Assembly: GCA_020024055.1 (NCBI GenBank)
Contig: JAHHUI010000044.1
Span: 1 to 10,726, forward strand
Direction: 5' to 3'
DNA from: Spirochaetaceae bacterium
Lineage (GTDB): Bacteria; Spirochaetota; Spirochaetia; WRBN01
DNA: 10,726 nucleotides
Shown: piece by piece, positions 1-6,358 of the stretch
How positions within the stretch are numbered: position 1 is the stretch's first letter
How the letters are laid out: every line of letters starts with the position of its first letter
Program-made: the position numbers and the translations under genes
The notes under the pieces: model-generated
What the model saw: only the letters and a program-made list of their open reading frames with translations
What the model was told of the DNA's origin: nothing
Databases searched by the model: none

Positions 1-1
1 A

Positions 2-1057
2 TTTAAAGTGCAGGGTGTGGTGCCTAATAATGAAGCAATTGTGGCAATGGCATTGCAGAAATACGGTACGCAGACATCTTTGGTGATGATTGGGGCCTTT
101 TTTGTGCATCTGCTGATCGCACGCTTGACACCCTTGAAATATATTTTTCTCACTGGGCATCATATTTTCTATATGGCCTGTATGATCACGGCGATTTTGG
201 CTGCCGGCGGCCTGGTTGGGATCAAGCTGGTTGGTATTGGTGCAGTGGCCACGGCCTTGGTCATGTCAATCTCGCCGATGCTGACCAAATGGGCTATGCC
301 TGATATTGTGGGCAAGGGCACCAATATTGGTATGGGGCATTTCAGCAATATCACCTATGCCACCTCGGCGCTGATTGGAAAATATCTGGGCAATCGGGGC
401 CGCAGCACGGAAGATATTAAAATGACCACAAAATTGGCGTTTCTGCGTGACAATATTCTTGTCATTGCGCTCACCATGTCTGTGTTTTATATCATTGTGG
501 CCGTGGTGGCCGGAAGAGAATTTGTAGAGACCAAATTCAGCGGCGGGCAAAATTATATAGTTTATGCGCTGATTCAGGCGGCCACATTTGCTGCTGGTGT
601 CTCGATTGTGCTTTCGGGTGTGCGCATGATTATTGGCGAGATTGTTCCTGCTTTCTCGGGAATTTCCAAGAAGTTGGTGCCTAATTCCAGCCCCGCATTA
701 GACTGTCCCATTATTTTCCCCTATGCGCCCAATGCGGTGATTATTGGCTTTTTGGTCAGCTTTGCCGGGGGCATTGCCGGTCTGTTTGCGCTACGTGCCT
801 TGGGCGGTCCGCTGATTCTGCCGGGCGTGGTGCCACATTTCTTTGTGGGGGCTACCGCCGGTGTGTTCGGCAATTCCACAGGGGGCATGCGTGGCTGCAT
901 TCTGGGTTCTTTTGTCAATGGCCTGCTTTTGGCATTTTTGCCTGTGGTGTTACTGCCTATGCTGGGTGATTTTGGTTTTGCCAATACCACATTCAGCGAT
1001 GCAGATTTTGTGGGCGCCGGCTGGGTGATTGGTGAGATTTTGAAATTTTTTAAATAG
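2..1057 (+). CDS. ulaA: PTS ascorbate-type EIIC permease (UlaA/SgaT family), 5'-truncated by window edge
   Basis: This is the membrane channel subunit of a sugar phosphotransferase system. It moves its substrate across the inner membrane while EIIB phosphorylates it. The frame is open to the left edge, so the GTG at 8 is not the true start. About 351 residues are visible, against roughly 450-465 for the family, so about 100 N-terminal residues lie outside the window. Family signatures seen are FLTGHH (about 152-169), MGHF (332-343), PNAVIIGF (728-751) and GNSTGG followed by RG (869-895). Several strongly hydrophobic segments are visible (for example about 75-125, 150-260, 455-515, 545-640, 720-800 and 810-970). 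EIIC-GAT/SgaT membership is established by these motifs as I recall them. L-ascorbate as substrate is an inference, since SgaT homologues of unknown specificity are common. The next gene starts 27 nt downstream, so this belongs to one operon with the split transketolase and EIIA. EIIB is not in the window and may lie upstream. Confidence 0.88.
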   Translation, partial: FKVQGVVPNNEAIVAMALQKYGTQTSLVMIGAFFVHLLIARLTPLKYIFLTGHHIFYMACMITAILAAGGLVGIKLVGIGAVATALVMSISPMLTKWAMPDIVGKGTNIGMGHFSNITYATSALIGKYLGNRGRSTEDIKMTTKLAFLRDNILVIALTMSVFYIIVAVVAGREFVETKFSGGQNYIVYALIQAATFAAGVSIVLSGVRMIIGEIVPAFSGISKKLVPNSSPALDCPIIFPYAPNAVIIGFLVSFAGGIAGLFALRALGGPLILPGVVPHFFVGATAGVFGNSTGGMRGCILGSFVNGLLLAFLPVVLLPMLGDFGFANTTFSDADFVGAGWVIGEILKFFK

Positions 1058-1084
1058 GAAAAACTGTGCAAGAGAGGAAAAAGA

Positions 1085-1930
1085 ATGAGTCGAAAAGTGG
1101 TGGAAGATACAGAAAAACTGGCCAAGCAGATTAGATTGTATATCTTGGAAATGCTGCAGAATTTGGGCTTTGGTCATGTCAGTGGCTCGCTGTCTATCAG
1201 CGACGTGCTGGCGGTGTTATATGGAAAAATACTGCGTTATGATTCTAAAAATCCGCATAAAAATGACAGAGACTATTTTGTTCTTTCAAAAGGACATGGT
1301 GGACCTGCCCTTTATTCAACTCTGGCATTGATGGGTTTTTTTGACAAGAAAGAGCTTTTGACAATTAATAAAATTGGCACTAATTTTCCCAGCCATGCCG
1401 ACCGTCTGCGCACACCGGGGGTGGATGCAACAACTGGTTCTCTGGGACAGGGCTTTTCCGAGGCAGCGGGTCTAGCTGCGGCGGCCATACTGAACGGCAA
1501 AGGGCAAAAAGTGTATTGTGTTGTTGGCGATGGCGAATTGCAGGAGGGCCAATGCTGGGAGGCTATGCAGCAGATTGCCCATGCAAAATACAGTCATTTC
1601 ACACTGATTGTGGATGATAATGGCCTTCAGCTGGATGGTGCTTTAGACAATATTTGCTGCAGCTTCAGCCTTGAGAAGAAAATAGGGGCTTTTGGCTGGC
1701 ACACGCTGTGCATCGACGGACATAATCATAAAGAGATTTTAAAGGCATTTGAAGAGGACAGTAAAAACAAGCCCAAGGCTATTATTTTGAAGACACAGAA
1801 GGGCTATGGCGTGCCCAAGCTGACTGAACTGGGTTCACATCACTGGAAAAAAGGTGGAAAAGACGGCGCGGACGAGGCTATCGCCCAGGCAATTGAACAT
1901 ATGAAAAAGGAAGTTGAGGGAATCTTATGA
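1085..1930 (+). CDS. Transketolase, N-terminal (ThDP/pyrophosphate-binding) subunit
   Basis: This 281-residue protein is the first half of a split transketolase, the thiamine-diphosphate enzyme that moves two-carbon units between sugar phosphates in the cytoplasm. The length is usual for the stand-alone N-terminal subunit. Visible motifs are GH(V)SGSLS at 30-37, SKGHGGPALY at 68-77, FPSHADR at 101-107, TTGSLGQG at 116-123, and the ThDP-Mg motif GDGELQEG (148-155) ending in DDN (177-179). H31, H71, H104, D149 and N179 fit the cofactor and substrate positions of the family, and SHHW (251-254) supplies the late histidine. The start is fixed by a strong AGAGAGGA ribosome-binding site at 1071-1078, 6 nt before the ATG. 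Its stop overlaps the start of the C-terminal subunit by 4 nt (ATGA), which suggests coupled synthesis of the two halves. Placement behind a PTS permease suggests a catabolic role rather than the housekeeping transketolase. Confidence 0.93.
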   Translation: MSRKVVEDTEKLAKQIRLYILEMLQNLGFGHVSGSLSISDVLAVLYGKILRYDSKNPHKNDRDYFVLSKGHGGPALYSTLALMGFFDKKELLTINKIGTNFPSHADRLRTPGVDATTGSLGQGFSEAAGLAAAAILNGKGQKVYCVVGDGELQEGQCWEAMQQIAHAKYSHFTLIVDDNGLQLDGALDNICCSFSLEKKIGAFGWHTLCIDGHNHKEILKAFEEDSKNKPKAIILKTQKGYGVPKLTELGSHHWKKGGKDGADEAIAQAIEHMKKEVEGIL

Positions 1931-2880
1931 TTAAATTAGAAAAAGATGATATTAGAAATGCTGAAGAAGTGCGCTATGCAGCCATTGACGAGCTGATTCA
2001 GCTGCGCAAAAATCATGATAAAATTGTTTTTGTCGATTCAGATCTCTCTGAACCCAGCGGTTCTATCCGCTTCAAAAAAGAATACCCCAGCCATTTTATC
2101 AATGTGGGTATTATGGAGGCGCATATGGTGGGCTTTGCCGCCGGATTGTGCATTGGCGGCTATCAGCCTTTTGTGCACAGTTTTGCCCCTTTTGCCAGCC
2201 GCCGCAGCTTTGACCAATCGGTGATTGCCGGGGCCTATTCGCGCAATGCCATCACTTTAATGGCCACCGATCCGGGCCTGTGTGCTCAGTATAACGGCGG
2301 TACGCATACGACATTGGAGGATATTGGCATGTTCCGCTCGCTTTCAGGCACCCTGGTGCTGGATATTGCTGACACCACACAGGTGCGCTGGGCCATGAAA
2401 TTCCGTGTGGAAAACCCGCAGGATTTGGCTTATATTCGCTATCCTCGCCGGCCTTTACGCAAGATTTATGCCTCTGGAAGTACATTTAAGCTGGGACAGT
2501 TTCCCATTGTGCATGAAGGAAAAGACATCACTATTTTTGCCTCTGGAATTATGACGTCTTTGGCTCTGGATGCCGCAGAAACTCTCAAAGGTGAGGGTAT
2601 TGGCGTACAGGTGGTGGATTGTTTCAGCATTTCAGATCCGGATGTGGATACCATTGTGAAAGAAGTGGAGAGCAAGCGGCCCCTACTGGCACTGGATAAT
2701 CATAATGTGCGCGGAGGCCTGGCAACCGCCATCGCTGATGTCTTGGTGACACATTGCCCGGCAAAACTGCATCGCATGGGCGCTGAGAAATTTGGCCAGG
2801 TGGGCACCTTGAAAGAACTGTTAGGGGTTTATGGCCTGGATGCCGATCATATTGTGAAGAAAGTGAAGAGCCTGATTTAG
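1927..2880 (+). CDS. Transketolase, C-terminal (pyrimidine-binding plus C-terminal domain) subunit
   Basis: This 317-residue protein completes the split transketolase. Residues about 12-180 form the pyrimidine-binding domain, and about 190-310 the transketolase C-terminal domain. VDSDLSEPSGS (36-46) is followed by INVGIMEAHM (58-67), where E64 sits where the family places the glutamate that activates the ThDP aminopyrimidine. GGTHTTLED (124-132) carries the conserved TH..LED. Split transketolases usually read GIAEQNM and SH.GL..G.DG.THQ..ED here. This protein has GIMEAHM and TDPGLCAQYNGGTHTTLED, so it is a divergent member, possibly with altered substrate preference (inference). Its ATG overlaps the TGA of the N-terminal subunit, with a GAGGG ribosome-binding site at 1916-1920. 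The EIIA gene follows 18 nt after its stop. Assignment to a DXP synthase-like or dehydrogenase E1-beta relative is less likely because the N-terminal partner is plainly transketolase. Confidence 0.9.
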   Translation: MIKLEKDDIRNAEEVRYAAIDELIQLRKNHDKIVFVDSDLSEPSGSIRFKKEYPSHFINVGIMEAHMVGFAAGLCIGGYQPFVHSFAPFASRRSFDQSVIAGAYSRNAITLMATDPGLCAQYNGGTHTTLEDIGMFRSLSGTLVLDIADTTQVRWAMKFRVENPQDLAYIRYPRRPLRKIYASGSTFKLGQFPIVHEGKDITIFASGIMTSLALDAAETLKGEGIGVQVVDCFSISDPDVDTIVKEVESKRPLLALDNHNVRGGLATAIADVLVTHCPAKLHRMGAEKFGQVGTLKELLGVYGLDADHIVKKVKSLI

Positions 2881-2898
2881 ATGAGAGAGGATTGAAAA

Positions 2899-3336
2899 AT
2901 GAATAAGTTACAGGAACTTTTGGGTGATCGTGTGCATTTTGTTCAAAGTATTGATGATTGGAGAGAGGCAATCCGCCGTTCTGCTGAATCTTTGCTGAAG
3001 GACGACTGCATAGAGAAAAAATATGTAGATGCTATGATTGAAGGCGTGGAAAAGCTTGGGCCGTATATGATTTTGACAGATGGGTTGATTATGCCGCATT
3101 CCCGCCCGGAAAATGGCGCCAAAAAAGCTTCGATGTCTTTTCTTAAAGTGGAAAATGGAGTGAAATTTCCCGAGGCAAATGCCCCGGTGACATTGTTTTT
3201 CACCCTGGCTGCTGTGGATTCAGACAGTCATTTAGAAGCCATGATGAAACTGGCAGAGGTGATTGACGATGAGCAGAAATTTGAAGCCTTGAAAAAGGCA
3301 AACACAAAAGAAGAAGTGATTAAGTTGATTGGTTGA
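2899..3336 (+). CDS. PTS EIIA component (fructose/mannitol/ascorbate type, UlaC-like)
   Basis: This 145-residue cytoplasmic protein carries the phosphoryl group from HPr to EIIB. It is a full-length PTS_EIIA type-2 domain. The expected phosphorylated histidine is H67 in GLIMPHSRPENG (62-73). The second conserved histidine is H111 in DSDSHLEAM (107-115). The AxxHARPE-like context and the S-H-L motif resemble UlaC/SgaA more than fructose EIIA. The ATG at 2899 has a GAGAGGA ribosome-binding site at 2885-2891. The gene lies 18 nt after the transketolase C-terminal gene and is the last in the operon, being followed by a hairpin. Finding EIIA with the ascorbate-type EIIC confirms a PTS operon into which transketolase has been placed. 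The substrate is unknown. Confidence 0.9.
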   Translation: MNKLQELLGDRVHFVQSIDDWREAIRRSAESLLKDDCIEKKYVDAMIEGVEKLGPYMILTDGLIMPHSRPENGAKKASMSFLKVENGVKFPEANAPVTLFFTLAAVDSDSHLEAMMKLAEVIDDEQKFEALKKANTKEEVIKLIG

Positions 3337-3343
3337 TACTGAA

Positions 3344-3368
3344 GCTGGGGCACTTTTGTGGCCCCGGC
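3344..3368 (+). terminator. GC-rich stem-loop closing the PTS operon
   Basis: GCTGGGGCAC (3344-3353) pairs with GTG, then GCCCCGGC (3358-3368), across a TTTT loop. One G is bulged (3361) and there is one G-T pair. It begins 8 nt after the EIIA stop, where a terminator is expected. No run of T follows on either strand (the sequence continues AAAATAAG), so it is not a textbook Rho-independent terminator. It may act with Rho or protect the 3' end of the message. Confidence 0.55.
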
Positions 3369-3513
3369 AAAATAAGTCTTAGAAAAAATTTTCAGAGGTA
3401 TTTACTTTTCTTTGGATAATGACTAAAGTTTTCCGACTTAATAATAGATGTTATAAGAAACTAGATCTGTGGTAGGTCATTTCTTGCTGCGGAATTTTTG
3501 AAAGTCAGAATTG

Positions 3514-3541
3514 TTGACACATCGGATTAGATATGCAAAAT
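3514..3541 (+). promoter_or_regulatory. Probable sigma-70-type promoter for the MCP gene
   Basis: A perfect -35 box TTGACA (3514-3519) is followed 16 nt later by CAAAAT (3536-3541), a four-of-six match to TATAAT. Transcription would start near 3548, about 25 nt before the ATG. The -35 is convincing and the -10 is only fair. The remainder of the 237-bp gap (3369-3513) is AT-rich, with no gene I can support. Confidence 0.5.
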
Positions 3542-3551
3542 AGACTAATCC
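3524..3551. repeat. Inverted repeat across the MCP promoter -10 (operator-like)
   Basis: GGATTAG (3524-3530) and CTAATCC (3545-3551) are perfect 7-bp inverted arms separated by 14 bp. The centre-to-centre distance is 21 bp, two helical turns, as expected for a dimeric DNA-binding protein. The spacer contains the probable -10 element. If transcription starts near 3548, the repeat would not be fully transcribed, so an operator is likelier than an RNA hairpin. The binding protein is unknown. Confidence 0.45.
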
Positions 3552-3573
3552 TTAATGCAATCGGAGGGGCGAG

Positions 3574-5625
3574 ATGAAGCTGAAGACAGCGAGCATGCTT
3601 TTTATAGGTGGAGTTATCACCATATTATTGGGACTGATGATAGGACTGGTGGGAGTGACTATTCGGGAGAATGGAACTAAAGAAACGCTGTCGACAGTGA
3701 AAATCGTCGCTCGCGATGCGGTTGCCGCAAATTTAATTACACGTTTAAGTGCGGGTGTCAATTATGCCACTGGCTTGGAAGATACACTGAATACAGTTAT
3801 AGCAACTGTGCCTGCCGGTTCTCGAAGAAGTGCGCTCAGCAGTGCACTTGATGGTGGAGCCGCCGCAGTGAAAGATGCCTATGCCGTGTGGTTGTATCTG
3901 ACACCTGGTGTTCTTGGTGATGGCGATGTGATTTCAGGAAGAGCCGACACAGACCCCACAACCGGACAATATTCTTATTATTCAGTGAATTATCAGGGTT
4001 ATATTGAAAAAACATATCTGCGTCCTTCCACAATAGACTGGGCTCGTGCAGCAGAGCGCAGCGGCAAACTGATATCCAGCGAACTGCATGCTGATTCAGA
4101 CTATGCCAAACCTACTGATGTGATTACTTATGCAATACCTTTGTATGATGCAAATCGCCGTATCATCGGCATCGCGGGTGTGGATTTTTCACATGAATTT
4201 TTGCAAAGCTATATACAGAATCTGTCTATTGACATAAATCGTATGATGTTTGTGAATCAGAATGGTCTGATTGTGGCCAGCAATGATTCAGCTGATATTG
4301 GACAGACTGTACCTTTTGCTGAAAGCACACAGTTTTTGTCAACAATCAGCGGTGGACGTGAATTTTTCGGCAAGCATTCGGCGGGCAAAAAAGGCAAATC
4401 CGTGATGAATTATTATTTTGCCCCTGTGCGTGTGGGTGAAAGTTCAGCATGGAGCATTGTGGCTGTTGTGCCCCAGAATGAGACATTCAAATTAGGCAAT
4501 ACCTTGCTGTTGTCTTTGATCCTGGGCGGTGTTCTCACCTTGGCTATTATGCTTTTGGCAGTTTGGGTTGTGCTGAGCATTTTGATGAAGTCTTTGACAT
4601 CCGCAGTGGGTATTACAGATATGATGAACGAAGGCGACTTGTCTCAGGAAGTTGATGAGAAAATTTTGCATATGCATAATGAAGTTGGCTCTATCTTGGG
4701 TAACCTGGAAGGCCTGAGAGTCAAAATGTCTAATGTTGTAGGAACTATTTTGAATACAACAAATACAGTGATGTCTTCTCTGCGTGAGATTAACGACGTG
4801 GCCCAGGAAATTTCTGCTGACTCGAATCAGCAAGCCGCCAGTGCTGAAGGTATTTCTTCCAGTATGGAAGAAATGAGCGCCACTATTGGACATAATACCG
4901 AAAATGCTATGAAGACACAGGCTATTTCTGATGCTGCTGCTTCTGAAATAGCAGAAGGTGGTAAGGCGGTAATTCAGACTGTGCAGGCCATGAAGGATAT
5001 TGTTGGTAAGATTGGTATTATTGAAGATATTGCTGCACAGACAAACTTGTTGGCCCTCAATGCTGCTATTGAGGCCGCACGTGCTGGTGAGGCCGGTCGT
5101 GGTTTTGCCGTGGTTGCCAGTGAAGTTCGTAAGCTCGCCGAGCGCAGCCAGGTGGCTGCCTCTGAGATTAGTGATCTCTCCCGCGGAAGTGTGGAAGTCG
5201 CTGAAAGCGCCGGTGCCATGATTGAGAAGATTGTTCCTGAAATTCGCAAGACTGCTGACTTAGTGCAGGAAATCAGCACAGTCAGCCGTGAACAAAGTTC
5301 TGGTGTTGAACAGATTGTTTCTGCTGTGTCTCACTTGGATCAGATTATCCAGCGCAATGCCACAGCCGGTCGTGAATTGGCCAGCACAGCGCAGTCTGTT
5401 GTGGAACAGGTGACAAACCTGCAGGCAGAATTGTCCTTCTTCAAGCTGGAAGACAGTGAAGAAGATGAAGACATGAAGGTGTTACCTGCCCCTGATCGGG
5501 AAGAAGGAAATGGTAAGGGGCCTGGAGCAAAAGGTGCCGCAGCTAAGTCTGCACAAGAGGGCAAGGCATCTTATCGCACATCGGGCAGCCGTGACGCTTT
5601 AGATCAGGAAATGCAAGAGTTTTAA
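3574..5625 (+). CDS. Methyl-accepting chemotaxis protein with dCache-type sensor
   Basis: This 683-residue transmembrane chemoreceptor senses a periplasmic ligand and controls CheA through CheW. In order it has TM1 at about 8-30, a periplasmic double-Cache-like region at about 35-300, TM2 at about 308-338, HAMP at about 338-392, and a long coiled-coil signalling domain at about 400-625. The Cache region includes WLYLTPG, TTGQYSYYS, VITYAIPLYD and GIAGVDFS (199-206). The highly conserved hairpin tip spans about 484-523 and includes QTNLLALNAAIEAARAGE. The tail has an acidic stretch (EDSEEDED, 626-633), a Gly/Ala/Lys-rich linker, and ends in EMQEF. The ATG at 3574 has a strong GGAGGGG ribosome-binding site (3563-3569). 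The gene is monocistronic: a promoter and inverted repeat precede it, and a strong terminator follows. No che genes adjoin it. The ligand cannot be predicted from the sequence. Confidence 0.95.
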   Translation: MKLKTASMLFIGGVITILLGLMIGLVGVTIRENGTKETLSTVKIVARDAVAANLITRLSAGVNYATGLEDTLNTVIATVPAGSRRSALSSALDGGAAAVKDAYAVWLYLTPGVLGDGDVISGRADTDPTTGQYSYYSVNYQGYIEKTYLRPSTIDWARAAERSGKLISSELHADSDYAKPTDVITYAIPLYDANRRIIGIAGVDFSHEFLQSYIQNLSIDINRMMFVNQNGLIVASNDSADIGQTVPFAESTQFLSTISGGREFFGKHSAGKKGKSVMNYYFAPVRVGESSAWSIVAVVPQNETFKLGNTLLLSLILGGVLTLAIMLLAVWVVLSILMKSLTSAVGITDMMNEGDLSQEVDEKILHMHNEVGSILGNLEGLRVKMSNVVGTILNTTNTVMSSLREINDVAQEISADSNQQAASAEGISSSMEEMSATIGHNTENAMKTQAISDAAASEIAEGGKAVIQTVQAMKDIVGKIGIIEDIAAQTNLLALNAAIEAARAGEAGRGFAVVASEVRKLAERSQVAASEISDLSRGSVEVAESAGAMIEKIVPEIRKTADLVQEISTVSREQSSGVEQIVSAVSHLDQIIQRNATAGRELASTAQSVVEQVTNLQAELSFFKLEDSEEDEDMKVLPAPDREEGNGKGPGAKGAAAKSAQEGKASYRTSGSRDALDQEMQEF

Positions 5626-5651
5626 TCTTTTGTTTATTTAGATTTACTATC

Positions 5652-5690
5652 AGGGTGCCCTCTTAAAGGCACCCTTTGCTTTTTATTTTG
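5652..5690 (+). terminator. Rho-independent terminator of the MCP gene
   Basis: AGGGTGCC (5652-5659) pairs perfectly with GGCACCCT (5668-5675) around an 8-nt loop. It is followed by a T-rich tract (TTTGCTTTTTATTTT, 5675-5689). It begins 27 nt after the MCP stop codon. This is the clearest terminator in the window. Confidence 0.9.
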
Positions 5691-5717
5691 TCTGTTAGAG
5701 AGAAGGAAAATTTTATT

Positions 5718-6341
5718 GTGAAATATACAAAGTTTATTTTAATTTTAGCCATTCTTCATAGCTTTTTGTTTTTAGGCTGTAAAGAAAGGCAAGCAACGCA
5801 AGAGGCCAGCGTCGCATCTTTAATGAGCAAAAACCTTGTTGAAGTGGAAGCAGTTCTTGGCAAACCGGAGTCCTTTCAGGAATTCCCTGAAAGCCGTACT
5901 TTAAGCGAGAAAATCCGCTTGATTTATGATGCAGAATTTTTTGGAAGGCAAGGCGAGCTGATATATTCTATTGATAATAAAAGTAATACAGTCAGCTTTA
6001 TCCAGTTTTATGCTGAAGGAGGGGACTTCACAGAAGAATGGATTAAAGAGCTGCAAGCTTCTATTGGTTCCCCCTATTCTTTGTCCGCATGGAAAAGGGC
6101 TGTTAAAAAAGATCTTCTTTATAAAGACAGAACACCAGAGCTGATTGAAAAACTGTATAAGCAGGGTTCGCGTGAATGGCCATTGACAAAAAATGACTAT
6201 AAATATGAATTGGCGTCTGCTAAATTTGTGCGCCCGGCGAATCAGATGGATCCCGCCAAAGGCCCAGAACCTGAAACAGTTGAGGCAACTTGGTTAAGAA
6301 TTTTTGATATGCGTGATTTTACAGGAGCTAAAGGGAAATAG
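5718..6341 (+). CDS. Putative lipoprotein of unknown function
   Basis: I do not recognise a named family. The preferred start is the GTG at 5718, with AAGGA at 5703-5707. It gives a 207-residue protein opening with a typical lipoprotein signal: VKYTK, then a hydrophobic stretch, then FLFLGC. C21 would be the lipidated cysteine. Phenylalanine at -3 departs from the strict lipobox but suits the relaxed spirochaetal version. A longer frame starting with TTG at 5676 would begin inside the MCP terminator and is unlikely. The mature part (about 187 residues) is hydrophilic. It opens with MSKNLVEVEAVLGKPESF, a pattern loosely like the short SmpA/BamE-type repeat of other small lipoproteins, but that is too weak for an assignment. 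No catalytic motif is visible. The gene lies alone after a terminator and converges on yifB, with only 6 nt between the stops. I see no good promoter of its own. Confidence 0.78.
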   Translation: MKYTKFILILAILHSFLFLGCKERQATQEASVASLMSKNLVEVEAVLGKPESFQEFPESRTLSEKIRLIYDAEFFGRQGELIYSIDNKSNTVSFIQFYAEGGDFTEEWIKELQASIGSPYSLSAWKRAVKKDLLYKDRTPELIEKLYKQGSREWPLTKNDYKYELASAKFVRPANQMDPAKGPEPETVEATWLRIFDMRDFTGAKGK

Positions 6342-6358
6342 CAGAAATCAGATTTCTG
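6342..6358. repeat. Perfect palindrome between two converging genes
   Basis: CAGAAATCAGATTTCTG is a perfect 17-bp palindrome centred on A6350. As RNA it gives about a 6-bp stem (CAGAAA/TTTCTG) with a 5-nt loop on either strand. It starts directly after the lipoprotein stop codon and covers the yifB stop codon (6348-6350). It could be a weak bidirectional terminator or 3'-end hairpin, but no T-run follows on either side. Confidence 0.4.

Noticed and set aside
8..10. GTG at 8 as the start of the EIIC gene
   Set aside because: The frame is open upstream to the window edge, and the protein lacks about 100 residues compared with UlaA, so the true start is outside.
2881..2895. Four-codon ORF (ATG AGA GAG GAT TGA) between the transketolase C-terminal gene and EIIA
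   Set aside because: It consists of the EIIA ribosome-binding site itself and has no ribosome-binding site of its own; probably chance.
3424..3456. Flagellar sigma-28 promoter before the MCP (TAAAGTTT at 3424-3431)
   Set aside because: The -35-like half is perfect, but no GCCGATAA-like -10 follows at the right distance; CCGAC at 3433 is far too close. It is also about 140 bp from the gene.
3337..3573. Small RNA or tRNA gene in the longest gene-free gap
   Set aside because: I found no cloverleaf, no conserved RNA motif and no second terminator; only the operon hairpin, promoter and inverted repeat are visible.
4492..4893. Long antisense frames inside the MCP, EIIC and yifB genes
   Set aside because: They mirror codon bias of strong sense genes, lack ribosome-binding sites and show no recognisable protein features.
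5688..5716. Promoter TTGTCT-N17-TTTTAT for the lipoprotein gene
   Set aside because: The transcription start would fall on or after the GTG start codon, and both boxes are poor.
5676..5717. TTG at 5676 as the start of the lipoprotein
   Set aside because: It lies in the T-tract of the MCP terminator, has no ribosome-binding site, and would put 14 residues before an otherwise standard lipoprotein signal peptide.
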